64,000 nucleotides of DNA. Origin: Lepraria neglecta. Taxonomy: Eukaryota; Ascomycota; Lecanoromycetes; Lecanorales; Stereocaulaceae. The stretch spans positions 5,277,501-5,341,500 of the forward strand of contig CM065646.1 of assembly GCA_033220425.1 (NCBI GenBank), read 5' to 3'. Each line of letters begins with the position of its first letter. Positions within the stretch are counted from its first letter, which is position 1. The position numbers were made by a program, and so were the translations under genes. Shown in pieces: positions 1 through 11,575 of the stretch. The notes under the pieces were generated by a model. The model was not told the DNA's origin, did not search any database, and saw only the letters and a program-made list of their open reading frames with translations.

Positions 1-546
1 CGCGTCATCTGGAGATCTGCTTGTATCGATGGCTGTGTGACCTTCAAGATGCGGCAACTGGTATTTCGACGTCTCATAGGCCACGAACCTAAAAAGTCTT
101 CAAGGCAGTTCGACGATATTGATCTTCAAAACCGTAATATGTCGAACCTTTTTCGCCTAATCGCTGGGGATTTCGTGGTGGGGGTCGGCCAACCACAGAC
201 GACCGAGCTTGCAGAGCTTGGCAGGGCTCTATGGGTTTCAAAAACCACCTCGAAAGCGACGTCGATCAAAAGGGCAAGGTTGCGTCTGAATATCGATGCT
301 CTCATCGCAGGGACTTGCCGCCTGAAGGTTCCGCTGCCTGCGCTTTTGCAGCAAGCCTTAGAGTTGGACCAGAAGTGGCTGGCTGATAGGGCTTATAAAA
401 CCAACAACCCACAAAAACTCATTCAGGATGGCATTGAAGTGGAAGTGGACAGGGATGAGATGAAGCTGCTACAAGCTCGAAAGATGCAGAAAGCAATGAC
501 GCTGCCGCAAGCCATAGAACCCCTCAATAAGCCGGAAGACACTTGA
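1..546 (+). CDS. hypothetical protein, 3' part, cut by the window edge
   Basis: The reading frame is open from base 1 to the TGA at 544-546, about 181 codons, with no start needed inside the window. The protein is basic in its first half and helix-rich and charged at the end, with DQKWLADRAYK and VDRDEMKLLQARKMQKA. I recognise no domain, signal peptide or membrane segment. The opposite strand also has a 99-codon open frame overlapping the 3' end (469-768), so the strand is not certain. It could be the last exon of a gene to the left, or chance. Confidence 0.3.
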   Translation, partial: RVIWRSACIDGCVTFKMRQLVFRRLIGHEPKKSSRQFDDIDLQNRNMSNLFRLIAGDFVVGVGQPQTTELAELGRALWVSKTTSKATSIKRARLRLNIDALIAGTCRLKVPLPALLQQALELDQKWLADRAYKTNNPQKLIQDGIEVEVDRDEMKLLQARKMQKAMTLPQAIEPLNKPEDT

Positions 547-1206
547 CAACAGCCTAATGCTTCGGACAGCATGCACCTCGCCCATGTTCTCCATCATTGA
601 TGTGAGATCTTTCGCGTCAAGATCACGACTAGGATCAGCTACCAGAGGAGTGGTCCGAGTGGGCTCTGTCTCTGCTTCCAAACTGTAGATCCAGTATTCC
701 TGTCGGAGTTCAAGAGCCACGATTGAGACGGGCATTTGGGAGCTCCCATGGCAATCATCCAAGTGCATTCTACGTCATCCAGAAGTACATAGTTTTCCCT
801 GTTCAAAAGCCCAATGATGCGCTATATGTTTCGATCAGCAATAGATTCAGATGTGAGCTTTTTGTTGTTTGCTGTTGAAATTCCTACCTTAAAACACCAA
901 CTTAACCGAGATGATGCCTCGCACTATCGAAGACAACGAGCATGTCAGCTGCAAACATGTACCCAGCCATGGCAAAGTGCCTTCAGCATATGCTACCCCC
1001 AGCCTGTCAGCTCATGCACCTCCAAGCCTGTCAGCAGAAGCTCTCTAGTCTGCGCTTTGGTTGGTTACGGACACCTCAACCAATCAAAAGTAAGCGAGTG
1101 GAGCATGCCCTGTGGGGTCAATCCTCAGCCTATCATCGCCCCCAATTCAGCTCTACAAGCCAGGCACAAGCCCCTTCAGCAAGCCAAACGCTGTCTGCGA
1201 AGCCGC
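547..1206. other. intergenic, no gene seen
   Basis: An open frame runs through 814-1206 in phase with the downstream membrane-protein gene, but its composition is not protein-like and the signal-peptide start at 1207 fits better. A 10-bp direct repeat, GCCTGTCAGC, occurs twice near 995 and 1025. Nothing else is recognisable. Confidence 0.4.
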
Positions 1207-2361
1207 ATGGCTCACCCTAATCTGCAGAACATACGGCTCTCAGCCTCCTCTCTACTCATCCTCGCTACCATCCTACGGCCTTCCCTCTCCTACCAAATCT
1301 TCGATTCCCGCGGCTCCCCCACCCGTGCCACGATCTCACAATGCCGGTCCAGCCTATCCATCACCAACGAGCACGAACAAAGTCAATGCTATGACATGAT
1401 CCGCTGCATTCTCTCCACCGTCCCGAGTGATGTCACAGCCCGCTGGTCGGCCGGCGCAAACATCCTGGCTTTCGTCCCCACTATCGTGGCTTTGTTGTCG
1501 AATAGCATTCATGAAGTGGCCGCGACAGCTGATGAGTCGATCGTGCTGGCTGTGGCATTGAGCCTAAGCTCCGTTACGGCCTTTACTTCGAGATTCGGAG
1601 ATATGCCTGTACGAGCCTCGGAAGCATTCTTTGGCGAGAAGGATGAAAATAGAAAAGTAGAGAGATTAAGAGGGACGTGGGAGAATATAGAAAAGCACAT
1701 GGAGAAAATAAAAGGGCAAGGACGCACGCCATGGTCGCGGCACAGAAGATTAAAGGCTGGAGTGCTGTATATTCTCCTCCTCGCCCTCAGCGCAGGCATA
1801 TGGTACGAAGTCTACGAAACCACCAGATACGGCGTCATTGTCAATGCCTGTCCCATTAAAGTCAATGTCGGGCTCTAGGTCGGGCTAAGCCAACTGCTTA
1901 CCCTCCTTAACGTCGTATGCCGCAAATTTGCATTCGACATTCGCACATTCGATTTCAAATCCAAAAATACCCCTATCTCCCAAGCTACGACTCCAAGAGG
2001 GCGTCCGGCACCATCAGCCACTGCCGCACAAAAGCGAGGCGAGCGAAGCGTCGCTGTAATACTTCGCTCGCCTCGCAACACCTTTCTATGCTGGGCTCTG
2101 CAGACGTTCACTGCGATTGCGAGTTTCATTCTCTATGCGTTTGGAACGGTCGTGTTGGCGAGTATGACGCTCATTCCGGCAAGTGATGCTATTAGGACGT
2201 TAGTGGTGCTGACGATTGGTGCGGGCGTGGGGAGGTTGGTTGGGTATTGGAAGGCGAGTCCTTCGAGGACAGGGAGTCGAATTGTTGTCGTTGATGTTCC
2301 GGCTGATTATATGAAAGAGTTTTATGACATAGTCAGTAAGCAGCCTAGAGTTTGTACATAG
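1207..2361 (+). pseudogene. multi-pass membrane protein gene interrupted by an in-frame TAG
   Basis: From ATG 1207 the frame encodes a hydrophobic leader (residues 1-30, ending PSLSYQ), a long hydrophobic stretch about residues 85-130, a membrane segment about 186-204 (VLYILLLALSAGIW) and then hits TAG at 1876-1878 (codon 224). The same frame continues without any other stop to TAG at 2359-2361, and the continuation also looks like real protein: two more membrane segments (about residues 291-315 and 328-347) and an ordinary soluble tail ending in KEFYDIVSKQP. One stop therefore splits an otherwise intact gene of about 384 codons. No GT-AG intron that removes the stop is obvious. TAG could come from TGG (G to A) or CAG (C to T), both possible RIP changes. 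I chose ATG 1207 because it gives a clean signal peptide. Family and function are not recognised. Confidence 0.5.
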
Positions 2362-2641
2362 ATGGAAGAAAGGTGGATCCGATTGAAAGTAGAAAAGGCG
2401 AAGCGAGTACACAGGGTAATATACAAGTCTGGTCCAAATAAAGGCCGAAATCCCAAAATCCAAAAAAGCCTCAAGTTTCGTACGCCGTCGTAAGTCGTGA
2501 GACTCGTTTAGACCTAATATATCGAAGTACCGTAGACCTTCCGCCCTATACAAAAGCCGCCCTACGAACGAATAAAAGAAACGCATCCATCCCCCGACCG
2601 CGCCAAGATCAGCGATAGTTGTCAGAAAGATCTTCCTTCGT

Positions 2642-3472
2642 CTAGCTCCGCTTGCCTCCTCTATGCGTCTTGGGGTACTTCTCATGCTGAGCATGCACCT
2701 TCCTCAAATGCTCAGTAAGGTGATCTTTCCGCTTGAACCCATGCTCGCCTGTTCGTCCACAGCCACGGCCGGGACAGGGTAGCAATTTTTCTACTGACGG
2801 TGGGAAATGTGTGTCCATGTGGCGGTCCAAGTCGAACTGGCGCTCGGTTTTGTATTCGCATTGGGGAGATATGCAGTGTAAGAGTTTGCCCTCGCCTCCT
2901 TTGGGTGACTTGCGGCTGATTAGAGGTCAGTGTTTATTCGAAAGGTGATGAGGAAGGGTATTGGAAGGATGAATGTTCGAGACTCACTTGGCTGATTTAG
3001 TCGCTTTGTTGGAGGAGTGGTAAACACCACCATCGACGACTTCGCAGTTGAGGAATTGCTGATCGTTGGGGTAGTAGTCTTGCTGGTCAGGGAACTCTGC
3101 GGGCGGTGAAGTGCCAGTAGAAGATCCATAATGACGTGAGCTATAAGAGCTCTCACTGGACCCAGAGGCGCCCCTCCTCATTGTCGCAGTGCCGGGCGAA
3201 TAGCTTATGTCTTGGGGGGACACCGTAGTCATTCCGTAGCTGCCGGGGTGAAACGGCTGTGGTTGAGAGTAGGAGGTAGGGGAATCATATTGTGATGATT
3301 GAGAGGAGCCAGTCGAGGCATATTGCGTTGATTGAGGGTAGGAGTTACTGGAGGGATAATTTTGTTGAGGGTAGGTGGTATATGGCTAGAACAATTGGTT
3401 AAACGCCTTTGATGGAGATCGACGGCCGAAGCTTACATAGGGGTAGTCGTTAGAATAATCGGTGTAAGACAT
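2642..3472 (-). CDS. C2H2 zinc-finger protein
   Basis: Three exons on the minus strand: 3472-3437, 3385-2988 and 2915-2642, with introns of 51 and 72 nt (GTAAGC...CTAG and GTGAGT...ATCAG). The model closes in phase and gives 235 residues. Residues 1 to about 140 are low-complexity, rich in Ser, Tyr, Gln and Pro, as in fungal activation regions. The last 90 residues carry two C2H2-type zinc-binding units: CISPQC followed by HMDTH, and CPGRGC followed by HLRKVH. Such proteins are normally nuclear DNA-binding regulators; the target cannot be told from sequence. The 3' region overlaps nothing and lies tail to tail with the interrupted membrane-protein gene 280 bp away. The start could be further upstream, but the tyrosine-rich start at 3472 directly precedes a good splice donor. 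Confidence 0.75.
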
Positions 3473-5613
3473 CGCGAATGAAGTTCCAAAAAGGCAAATG
3501 TTATACAAACAGGTTGAGACAATTGACAAGTATACTGCGAAGATCAGCAAAACGTCGTCTTGCTCTGGTAGTCCCACTTACATGTCTCCCTACTTATATA
3601 TATTGGATCTTGGCACAGTAGAAGGATGAAGTAGATGCTCAGAGATTCATCAAGTAGATTATAGGGGATAACGAGGCGTTGAAATACATAAGATTGAATT
3701 ATGTCAAGTAAGAATGAAGCAAGCAAGCAAGCAAGCAAAAGTGAGGCACAACACGCCTTAGACGCGATAGTTATTTGCCTGGATTTCAAATTTCATGGAC
3801 CACTTTCGACATCGCCAACATGAAATGAATAAGAGTCCTCTGGATGGGCGCAGTTACACCGAAGTTGAAGCTTGAGTTACAGCGCCTCTTCCGGTGTGTG
3901 CTAGCAAGGAAGGAGTCAAAAACCACGTGCCGATGCAACGCGTCAAAAAATCTGCATACAACTGAGATCTCCACAAGAGGAGCACGGGGGGATATAACCC
4001 GTGGGAACTTAAGGAATGGCAAGACATCCTATTGACTGCCCTGTCTACCAGCGGCCAGGGCAGTGGTGGCCTTGGACCTGGCTGTAACGCTATCACAGCC
4101 TTCACCGAGTCCGCAGGGGAAATACAAGCCTCGCATCTGGACATCAGTGGGATCGATTGGCAGCCTCGCACGGCGCCACCCGTAGTGGCCGTGCCAGTAA
4201 TTGACGGTCAGATTTCTTCGGTGAGAGGACTAGGTTCGTGTCGGATGGGGCCGAGGCAAGGCTTCTAGAAAGACTAGAAGGCGAGCCGCATCCTTCAATT
4301 GATCCATGCGTCCATGCTGAAGGCAATTGTTAGTTGAAGAGCCCCTGCTTTGATGTTATCCTTTAGTGATAGACAGTCCTCGGGGGCTATGCTTGACTTA
4401 CTTGATTACAATTGTTGATAGCAGACTCACAAGCCGGCTGAATTGCCCAGGCTGGGTAACCCTGATTAATGGAGTCGGTGGCCTATGGGAATCAGGGCGA
4501 GGGAGACAGGTGCGTGCGCTGCCACTGTCAAGCTGGCGGACTGACAAATTTCTTATCAAAATCATTACAGTGTGTGTGGCTGTAACACGCGCCGAGCCAG
4601 TACGGAGGACTGCGGTTGGCCAGATTGATTTTAGTGCGCTCGCTAGCATATGCGTAGCATTATCGCTCCACACCGGGCTGCCTCACATGATTTTGCCAGG
4701 CGGGAACGAACCGGAAGGACGGAACTTGGCTGCCCTCTATTAGGGTTCGATGCCCAGAAGAATGGGATGCCTTCTCTCCGGGTAGGGGTTCCAAGGCCAG
4801 CTCGAGGCTCAAATGGGTAATTTTCAAGGGCGAATGAACAAGGCGCAACGCGGCTCGCTCGAAATCTCATGCTGAAAACTTCACCGGTCAGTCGATATAC
4901 CGCACAGACTCATAGGCAGTTACTCACTTAGTTTGATCCAACATTGTGCATGTTCCAAGAGCCGCCAACAGACTGCCATGGCACGGCCACGGCCACGGCC
5001 ACGGCCATGATGCTGCCCACAGCCATGCGCTCACAGTAACAATGTGGAAGCGCACAGGGGCTGGGGTGAATTGCGAAAGTAGGCAAAAGACGGGCGCTGC
5101 GCCCGTCTTTATTCAAAAGGGACACATGACGATTTTGAACCATGGCTTAGGTCGGGCGTTTCTCAGGGTTGAATTGTATTAGCGTGGTAGCCTTATTTTG
5201 CCTTGGTCTGTACCACCAAAACCTACCATACGATAAGGCTAAAGATGACGAACTTGATAAGCCAATCTAATCCTAAGGCGGTGCACAAGGCTTGTCAATT
5301 GAAGATTAGGGCGGCCAAGCAAGACGCTGTGTTTTTTAGTGCATGCGCTGTCTTTGAGAGGACCTCGAGTCTGCTTATCGGCCTAGTAAGCATTGCGCAC
5401 AATGGCTGTGTTAGTTGTGTTAGTCATCAAATCGCGCAAAACGACAGGACATTATTGGGATAAGGAATGTAACGAAAGGTAACAATGATTGACTTTGCTA
5501 CGCTAAGTAGCGATCAAGCCCAAGACCGTCGCGAACCATGCGAGAGAGCTAAGCATGAAGAACATCTAGAGATGCACCAAATTGCCTCTCTGACCCATTG
5601 GACGCCCTGGCCT
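3473..5613. other. 2.1-kb intergenic region without recognisable genes
   Basis: No open frame here looks like protein. Small simple repeats are present: (AAGC)n at about 3717-3737 and four tandem GGCCAC units at about 4986-5008. It must hold the promoter of the zinc-finger gene at its left end and the NOT3 terminator at its right end. I see no transposase remnant, tRNA or clear terminal repeats. Confidence 0.4.
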
Positions 5614-7844
5614 TCACAGATCATCCTCCAGAAATTTATAGGCAAACTTGAAATCTGCTTTTCTCCGATTCATCCTGATTGGACAAACACTGTCAGTACT
5701 ATCCTTATAGAGAAAGAGGAAATGATGTCACTCCATTCGCTGAATCATAGAAAAATCACTGATTTGTAGGAATGGCGACACTTACCATGTACTCTCATAA
5801 TCGAAGAAACGATACGTCCCTTGTTCGTACTCTTCTGTGATTGTCTTAGGTTCTTCATGCCTCTGAAACCATGTTTGGTACTGCTTGTGGAACCGCCAGC
5901 TTTGGCTCTTGAGTGCCTTTGCCGCCATGTATTGTTGATATGTGTTCTGTCGGTAATAGAAGATGTAGAATAGCGTATCAGTCTCAATCTTAGCATATAG
6001 ACTGGGATCATCGGAATTTGGGAATGGCTCCTGTGGATAATAACTCGGCGTGTTGTATTTCGTATCTGGTCTGTAGTGCCGTGGCTTCTCCGCATCGAGA
6101 TAATCTGGACGGTTTGTATGAGACGCCGCAAGCAGTCTCTGTACCGACGGTGAATCGGATGCTGGTGCCCTGCTCTTGGTTATTTCGAATGACTGGAGAA
6201 GATCTTGTAGACCAGGTGGTAGATGATACACAGGCTCGACCTCCTCTTGCCTTGGTTGCTCTCCGTTTATCTGTTCTGTAACGGGCGATATGGCTTGGCT
6301 AGGCATGGGTTGGGTCTCTATTGGTGTTGGGAGAGTTGGCTCCTTGGCTGGGATCTGAGTGGGTGGTGGTACTTTTGGAGCTGAGGGCGTCCGTGAATGT
6401 TCAGCAGCATCAGTCGGTGCATGTGCCGGTACCGGTGGTGGAGCGGTCCGGGGGTTGCTTGGTAGAGCCGTTGGAGCCTTGTTCTCCAATGTTGGGGACT
6501 TTGGTTGATTGTGTGTGCTTGGAGGAGGGTCTGGACTTGCTCTCACGGGCACTGCAGGTTTCTGAGCGGGTGTAGGGCCAGCGCTAGCCGGTACTGAAGC
6601 TGCTGCGCTGGGTGAAGTCGTAGCACTGCTCTTTTGTGTAGGGGGAAGAGCAGAGAGGCCAGGCGGTGCGCTTGGTATTGGTGCCGTCGTGATCCCTGGT
6701 GGAGGAGGTAGGGGAGCTATTCCAACAGCACCTTTGTCATTTGCTGCTGCTGCCGCAGCTGCGGAAGCGTACTTCAGTGTCTCGCCAGGTGCTCTTGTTG
6801 GTAACGGAGCTGGCTTCATAGCATTATTCGTAGTACCGTTGGTGTTGCTGGCTAACGGGGTGTGGAGGGTGGCTAGTGCTGGTAAAGGTGATTTTAATTG
6901 ATTCGATGGCCTCCTTACACCGGTACCTTGAGGTTCCGATATTGAAGTCGACTTCGGCTTGCCTCCCCCTATACCAGGACCTCGTCCATCTGCTGTCTCT
7001 GGTAGATCGTCTTGTATTGACTGCGCATCCTGGGAAGAGACTCGGTCGTTCTCATTGTTCATGCCGAACACACCTTCATCCTCTTCTAGGTTCAGATCGT
7101 CGTACATTGCTTCGTCTTCCATGAAGTCTGGATTCGCATTCTCCTCGACGTAGTACTTGATGGTATCCTTGATATTTTCGACCTGCTCTGTCTCAACGTT
7201 GCCATTTTCCAGTGACCGGAACAATAATTCCAGCTTTCCCAGATGGAATTTATGTCTCTCTAGACTCCTTGATATCTCGGACAGCCTATCCGCCTTACTC
7301 GTATCCTTCTTTCCTTTCTTGACCGTGGCTTGCAAAGCCTCCTCTTCTGCCTCTACAGCCTCAATTTGTCGTTCTAGGTCCGCGACCATCTCTGAAAGGA
7401 AGTCGCATGAATCAGCCTTGGCTTTCTCTGTAGGGTCCAGTTTCGCTGAAGCCTGTAACCCCTCTTTTGAGAACGCTTTCGTCTTCATTTCCTTCTCGAC
7501 TGCTTTGAATTTTTCCATTTCCTGGGGGGCAGCTATTGTCAGCACCTGGTATAGCTCTAAGCCATGCTTCATCACCAAGCAACACATACGTTTTCAATCG
7601 CCTTTCGTTTCTCCAGGAGCGGCTTCTTGTCTTTGACCTCATTGCCCGCAGCCCATGTCTTTATCTGATCTCGATGCCGCTGCAGCTTCTTGATCTCCCT
7701 CTTGAGAGCGTCTTCGAGCTTCTCCTTCTGTGAGGCGTTGGTGGCTTGTTGGATCTTATCGTAGATGGTTTCGAAGATCTGGATACCCTCGTCGACCTTC
7801 TTGAAGGTCTTGTCGATCTCCTGCTGCAGCTTCCGCGCCGCCAT
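5614..7844 (-). CDS. NOT3: CCR4-NOT complex subunit NOT3/NOT5
   Basis: Scaffold subunit of the CCR4-NOT deadenylase, acting in mRNA decay and transcription. Three exons: 7844-7590, 7521-5786 and 5674-5614, 683 residues. The N-terminal 230 residues are the Not3 coiled-coil domain (start [20 protein letters not shown]; later [17 protein letters not shown] and [12 protein letters not shown]). The middle is a long Pro/Ala/Ser/Thr-rich linker. The C-terminal NOT box (about residues 540-683) contains [15 protein letters not shown] and [12 protein letters not shown]. The last exon was found by homology logic: read straight through, the protein would stop at ESTW with TAA inside a GTAAGT donor, but splicing to 5674 adds [19 protein letters not shown], matching the conserved family end (QRKKEGF-type). 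The last intron is 111 nt and the first 68 nt. It is divergently arranged with DTD1. Confidence 0.95.
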
Positions 7845-8468
7845 TGTTGGTGATCGTGATGTGAGGTTGCAGAGAGGTCTTCTGTGTTATGGGCCAGTGT
7901 GGAGGAGGGTGCAAGACTTTGCCGTCGTCGAGCTGACCTACTGCTGTATTGTTGGGGTTGAGGACAGGGTGATGCTTCTAGTGAGATAGGCATCAAGTGG
8001 GGGATTGGTGGTCGTAATATCACAGAGACGCAGACCAATTAGTGGATCATTTGTTGATGTTGTTGAGGTGTCAAAAGCTCTTTCTCAGAGAGAAACCGTC
8101 GCCAAGGTCACAGAAACGCGCGCAAGGCTGATTCCGCGCCCTGAAGCAAAAGGCAGCTCACTTCCTCGCGTACCTTAGTTTACACACGAATGGTTGACTT
8201 ATCCTTCGGATACTGTAAAGCGATACCAGTTTTCGCAACTTGTTTTCAAGGGAATAGGCGTTGACTTGACAAGGTCCCACCCATTGCTTCTCCAACCTCG
8301 TAGGATGGTAGCACATGACCATCCTACAGTTATCCCTTTTGCCATCACTTGACATTTGTAGCTTCGCAGCCCTTTCTTACTCGTAACTACAAAATCACAT
8401 TCTCATAAACCTCGTATACAAGTTGATTGATTTCTTCTCGTCTACTATTACAAAAAGCAAACGAAAAT
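7845..8468. promoter_or_regulatory. divergent promoter region between NOT3 and DTD1
   Basis: 624 bp separate the two start codons, which point away from each other. The region holds both promoters and 5' leaders. No specific operator or gene is seen; open frames across 7661-8038 mirror NOT3 exon 1. Confidence 0.5.
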
Positions 8469-9330
8469 ATGAAGAGTAATGAATACGCTCTTCCCAAGAA
8501 CTTCTGTCTTGTACTAAGCTCTATAGCTGTCCTACAGCGCGTTGCCTCGGCTTCAGTGACCGTCGATAGCCATATGGTATCGTCAATTGGGAAAGGTGTA
8601 CTGGTGTTTGCAGCCGTTGCTGCCGAAGACACTCGGAAGGAGGTTGAATCAATGGCTGCAAAAGTATTGAAGATGAAGTTATGGCCTGACGAGTCAGGGG
8701 CTACGGTACGTTCTGATGACGGGTGTCATTTCTATTTGTCTCTTACTCATGTTCCTAGAAGTGGAAGCAGAGCGTGCAGGATATCAAGGGAGAGGTCCTT
8801 TGTGGTATGTCAATGATGCCAATAATGGCAAAGCTCCGCCTTGACCGATTGTTGGTCGTTACAGTATCCCAATTTACACTGCTTGCTTCGACCAAGAAGG
8901 GCAACAAGCCTAATTTTCACGGCGCAGCTGGTGGTGAACAGGCAAAAGAACTGTACGACCATTTTGTTGCCAAACTCCAGGAGCTCTATGACCCAGAGAA
9001 AGTCAAGAATGGCGTCTTCCAAGCCATGATGGAAGGTAAGATGTCGTCGTTGCCGGTTTGTTCCGCTTACTAACCTTCCCTTAGTCAATATACAAAATTC
9101 TGGGCCTGTGAGTGTCGATTACACCAGTCGCGATGAAGCGGTATCCGCACAGCTTCTTCTATATGTCAGCCTTTTACCCGCATTGGCTGATTGTTCTCCT
9201 GCAGGTGACCATAGAGATCGAAACGAATCCACCCAAGTCTCAAGAAGGGACAAAGAAGGAAGGGAAATCCGCGGAGGAGAGAGAAAAGGTCGCTGAGAGC
9301 TTTCAGGTACCAGCAGAGTTGCTCGATTAG
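8469..9330 (+). CDS. DTD1: D-aminoacyl-tRNA deacylase
   Basis: Hydrolyses the ester bond of D-amino acids mischarged on tRNA, in the cytoplasm. Six exons: 8469-8475, 8527-8705, 8759-8804, 8865-9035, 9085-9107 and 9205-9330, 183 residues. The first exon is only 7 nt (ATGAAGA), joined over a GTAATG...TATAG intron to give MKTVLQRVASASVTVD, the normal start of the family. Key motifs are present: SQFTLLAST (catalytic Ser/Gln/Thr motif, created across the exon 3/4 junction) and NSGPVTIEIE, the Gly-cisPro motif that screens chirality (created across the exon 5/6 junction). Introns are 51, 53, 60, 49 and 97 nt. A charged lysine/glutamate tail follows the core, longer than in bacteria, as in other fungi. 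All junctions are in phase. Confidence 0.93.
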
Positions 9331-9667
9331 CAAAAGATATCATGACATGTCTCAATATGTATATAGACATCAGACTAAGAGTCAAATATAGACCAATCAT
9401 TTTTCATTTACTTAAAGTTGATGATGTTGAGAGCGTAAGGCTCAAAGTGTTCATAGAAAGTGCTGGAAAGTCCCCTCCGGCTGTGTCCCGCACAGATCCA
9501 CCCAACTTCCAACCCACAACAATAAACAACGGAAGAAAAGCTCCGCACACTGACAGGTTTCCCACTCAGGACACAAAACTCTCTTGGCAACTGGACACTC
9601 ATTTGATCATCTCTCTTCGTACATTTGACGTTGTACCCTTCGCTTGTTCTACTCACAGAAAGGCAGG
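9331..9667. other. intergenic, promoter of the cyclophilin gene
   Basis: 337 bp between the DTD1 stop and the cyclophilin start in the same orientation. A weak open frame crosses it but merges into cyclophilin exon 2 and is not thought to be separate. Confidence 0.4.
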
Positions 9668-11210
9668 ATGGGGTCGGAAAAGTCAAGTAAGGAGAATTCA
9701 ACACTCATGTGCTCCAACTGTTGCTAAACAAACTCAACATATAGATCGTAGCTATGTCTTCTTCGACATAGAAATCGGCCACCAGAATGAAGGGCGTGTC
9801 ATCTTCGAATTGGTATGTGTTTGAGTTAAGATGTGCCAAAATTCTGGCTTGTCTCGCCTACCTCGCTTGGCTCAACCTCTATATTGCTTCCTCACTGACA
9901 TTTGCATAGTATGATGATGGTTAGTACCGGCATTTGCCCAAGAATGCGTTAGCTCATGATACGTAGTCGTTCCCAAGACCACTGAGAACTTCCGTTGCCT
10001 CTGTACTGGAGAAAAGGGCATCGGAAATTCCGGAAAACCATTAAGCTACAAAGGTTTGTTGAGGTTGTCAAAAGTCTTCGTTTTTCTTACTTTGTCTAAA
10101 GAGGAATACAGGCTCTGGCTTCCATCGAGTCATCAAGGGTTTCATGATCCAAGGAGGTGACTTCACTGCTGGCAATGGCACTGGCGGCGAATCCATTTAT
10201 GGCGAGAAGTTCGAAGATGAGAACTTCGAGCTCAAGCACTCAAAGCCGTTCTTACTCTCAATGGCAAATGCTGGACCGGGTACGCCATCCTGATAATACT
10301 GCCCATCGACTAGTATTGATTGCGATCTGCAGGGACGAATGGATCCCAATTCTTCGTGACGACTGTTCGGACACCTCACCTTGATGGCAAGCATGTAGGT
10401 TTCTCAACGCTAGCTTATAAGTCCATTTTTTGTTAACGTTCCTGATCCCCTAGGTTGTCTTTGGAGAACTCAAAGACGGCAAGAGCATCATTCGGAAAAT
10501 AGAGAACCTGACAGCTCAGAGTGACAAGCCCACTAAAGATGTCACAATCGTTGGTATATCTCAGTAGCAGGATCCCTTCAAGGACGAGTTGCTAATGATG
10601 TCGATCAGACTGCGGACAGCTCTCAAGGGAAGAGGCTCTCAAGGCAGGCAAGAAGGAGCCCGACAGCACAGGAGACATCTACGAAGATTTCTCAGACGAC
10701 CAGGGCGAAGAGTTCAACGGTCCTCAAATTTTCGAAATCGCTACTAATCTCAAAGAATACGGCAACAAGGCATTCAAAAATGGCGACATTAAACTCGCTC
10801 TGGATAAGTATCAAAAGGGTCTACGTTATCTGAACCAGTATGATGCTTTGCCCGAGGGCCCTCAAGAGCTTTCCAAGCAACTCACGCACCTTCGATTTAC
10901 GTTGCACTTAAATTCATCGCTCCTTCAGATCAAGCTGAAGTCATACGAGGCTGCCCAGAACAGCGCTGATAATGCTTTGGAGCTTGGGGAGGGCGAGGTT
11001 TCTAATCAGGATAGGGCAAAGGCATCTTACCGTAAAGCTCTTGCTCTTTTGGGCCTCAAGGACGATGAAGAAGCTGTGAAGAGCTTGGAAACGGCACAGA
11101 AATTGGCTCCTGGGGATGCGGCTATCGCCAAAGAGCTAGGAGCGGCGAAGAAGAAGGCTGCTGAGCATGCGCAGAAGGAGAAAGCGGCGTACAAAAAATT
11201 CTTTGAATAA
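9668..11210 (+). CDS. CPR6: cyclophilin-40 type peptidyl-prolyl isomerase with TPR domain
   Basis: Peptidyl-prolyl cis-trans isomerase and Hsp90 co-chaperone. Eight exons: 9668-9686, 9745-9812, 9910-9919, 9967-10053, 10112-10279, 10333-10394, 10454-10553 and 10609-11210, 371 residues, the usual Cyp40 length. Exon 3 is a 10-nt micro-exon (TATGATGATG) that supplies YDD at the start of [12 protein letters not shown]. Residues 1-175 are the cyclophilin fold, with [37 protein letters not shown] and NGSQFFVTT. The C-terminal part (from about residue 215) is a tetratricopeptide-repeat region ([37 protein letters not shown]) that in this family binds the Hsp90 MEEVD tail, followed by a Lys/Ala-rich end. 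All eight junctions are in phase. Confidence 0.95.
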
Positions 11211-11575
11211 AAGCATGGCGAATCTCTGAACAGACGAATCTGGGGCTGTGACTCAATGAGCGGGATGCATGAAGCAAAGCTAGTTGTGTAGATGCTTGTT
11301 GATACAGCTCGATCCGTAGATGGAAATGGATATGTACATCGAAGAGCCCGCTCCATGAACATGACGATGCTCCTTGCAATGCAACCCTGGCATGCACAAA
11401 ATGCCGTTCCTGTTATACAGCGCCCTTGGCCAAATGCCTCCTTCAAGCTGCTCCCTCACTTTTTATGCACCAGTCTCCAGGCGCCCTAAAATTTCTCTCT
11501 TTTACACAGGAAATTCGATTATATAGACCGTGCTATGTCCCGTAACAGAGTACAAGAAGAATCACTCCAAAGCTT
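11211..11575. other. convergent 3' region
   Basis: 365 bp between the stops of the cyclophilin and mL58 genes, which converge here. It should contain both terminators. No gene seen. Confidence 0.4.

Noticed and set aside
2200-2694. 164-codon open frame on the minus strand
   Set aside because: Overlaps the 3' part of the membrane-protein gene in antisense and the end of the zinc-finger gene; no recognisable domain.
4366-4743. 125-codon open frame in the 2.1-kb intergenic region
   Set aside because: Composition not protein-like, no homologous motif, no splice sites in sensible places.
4735-4760. GGTTCGATGCC resembling a tRNA T-loop
   Set aside because: No matching D-arm, anticodon arm or acceptor stem could be found around it.
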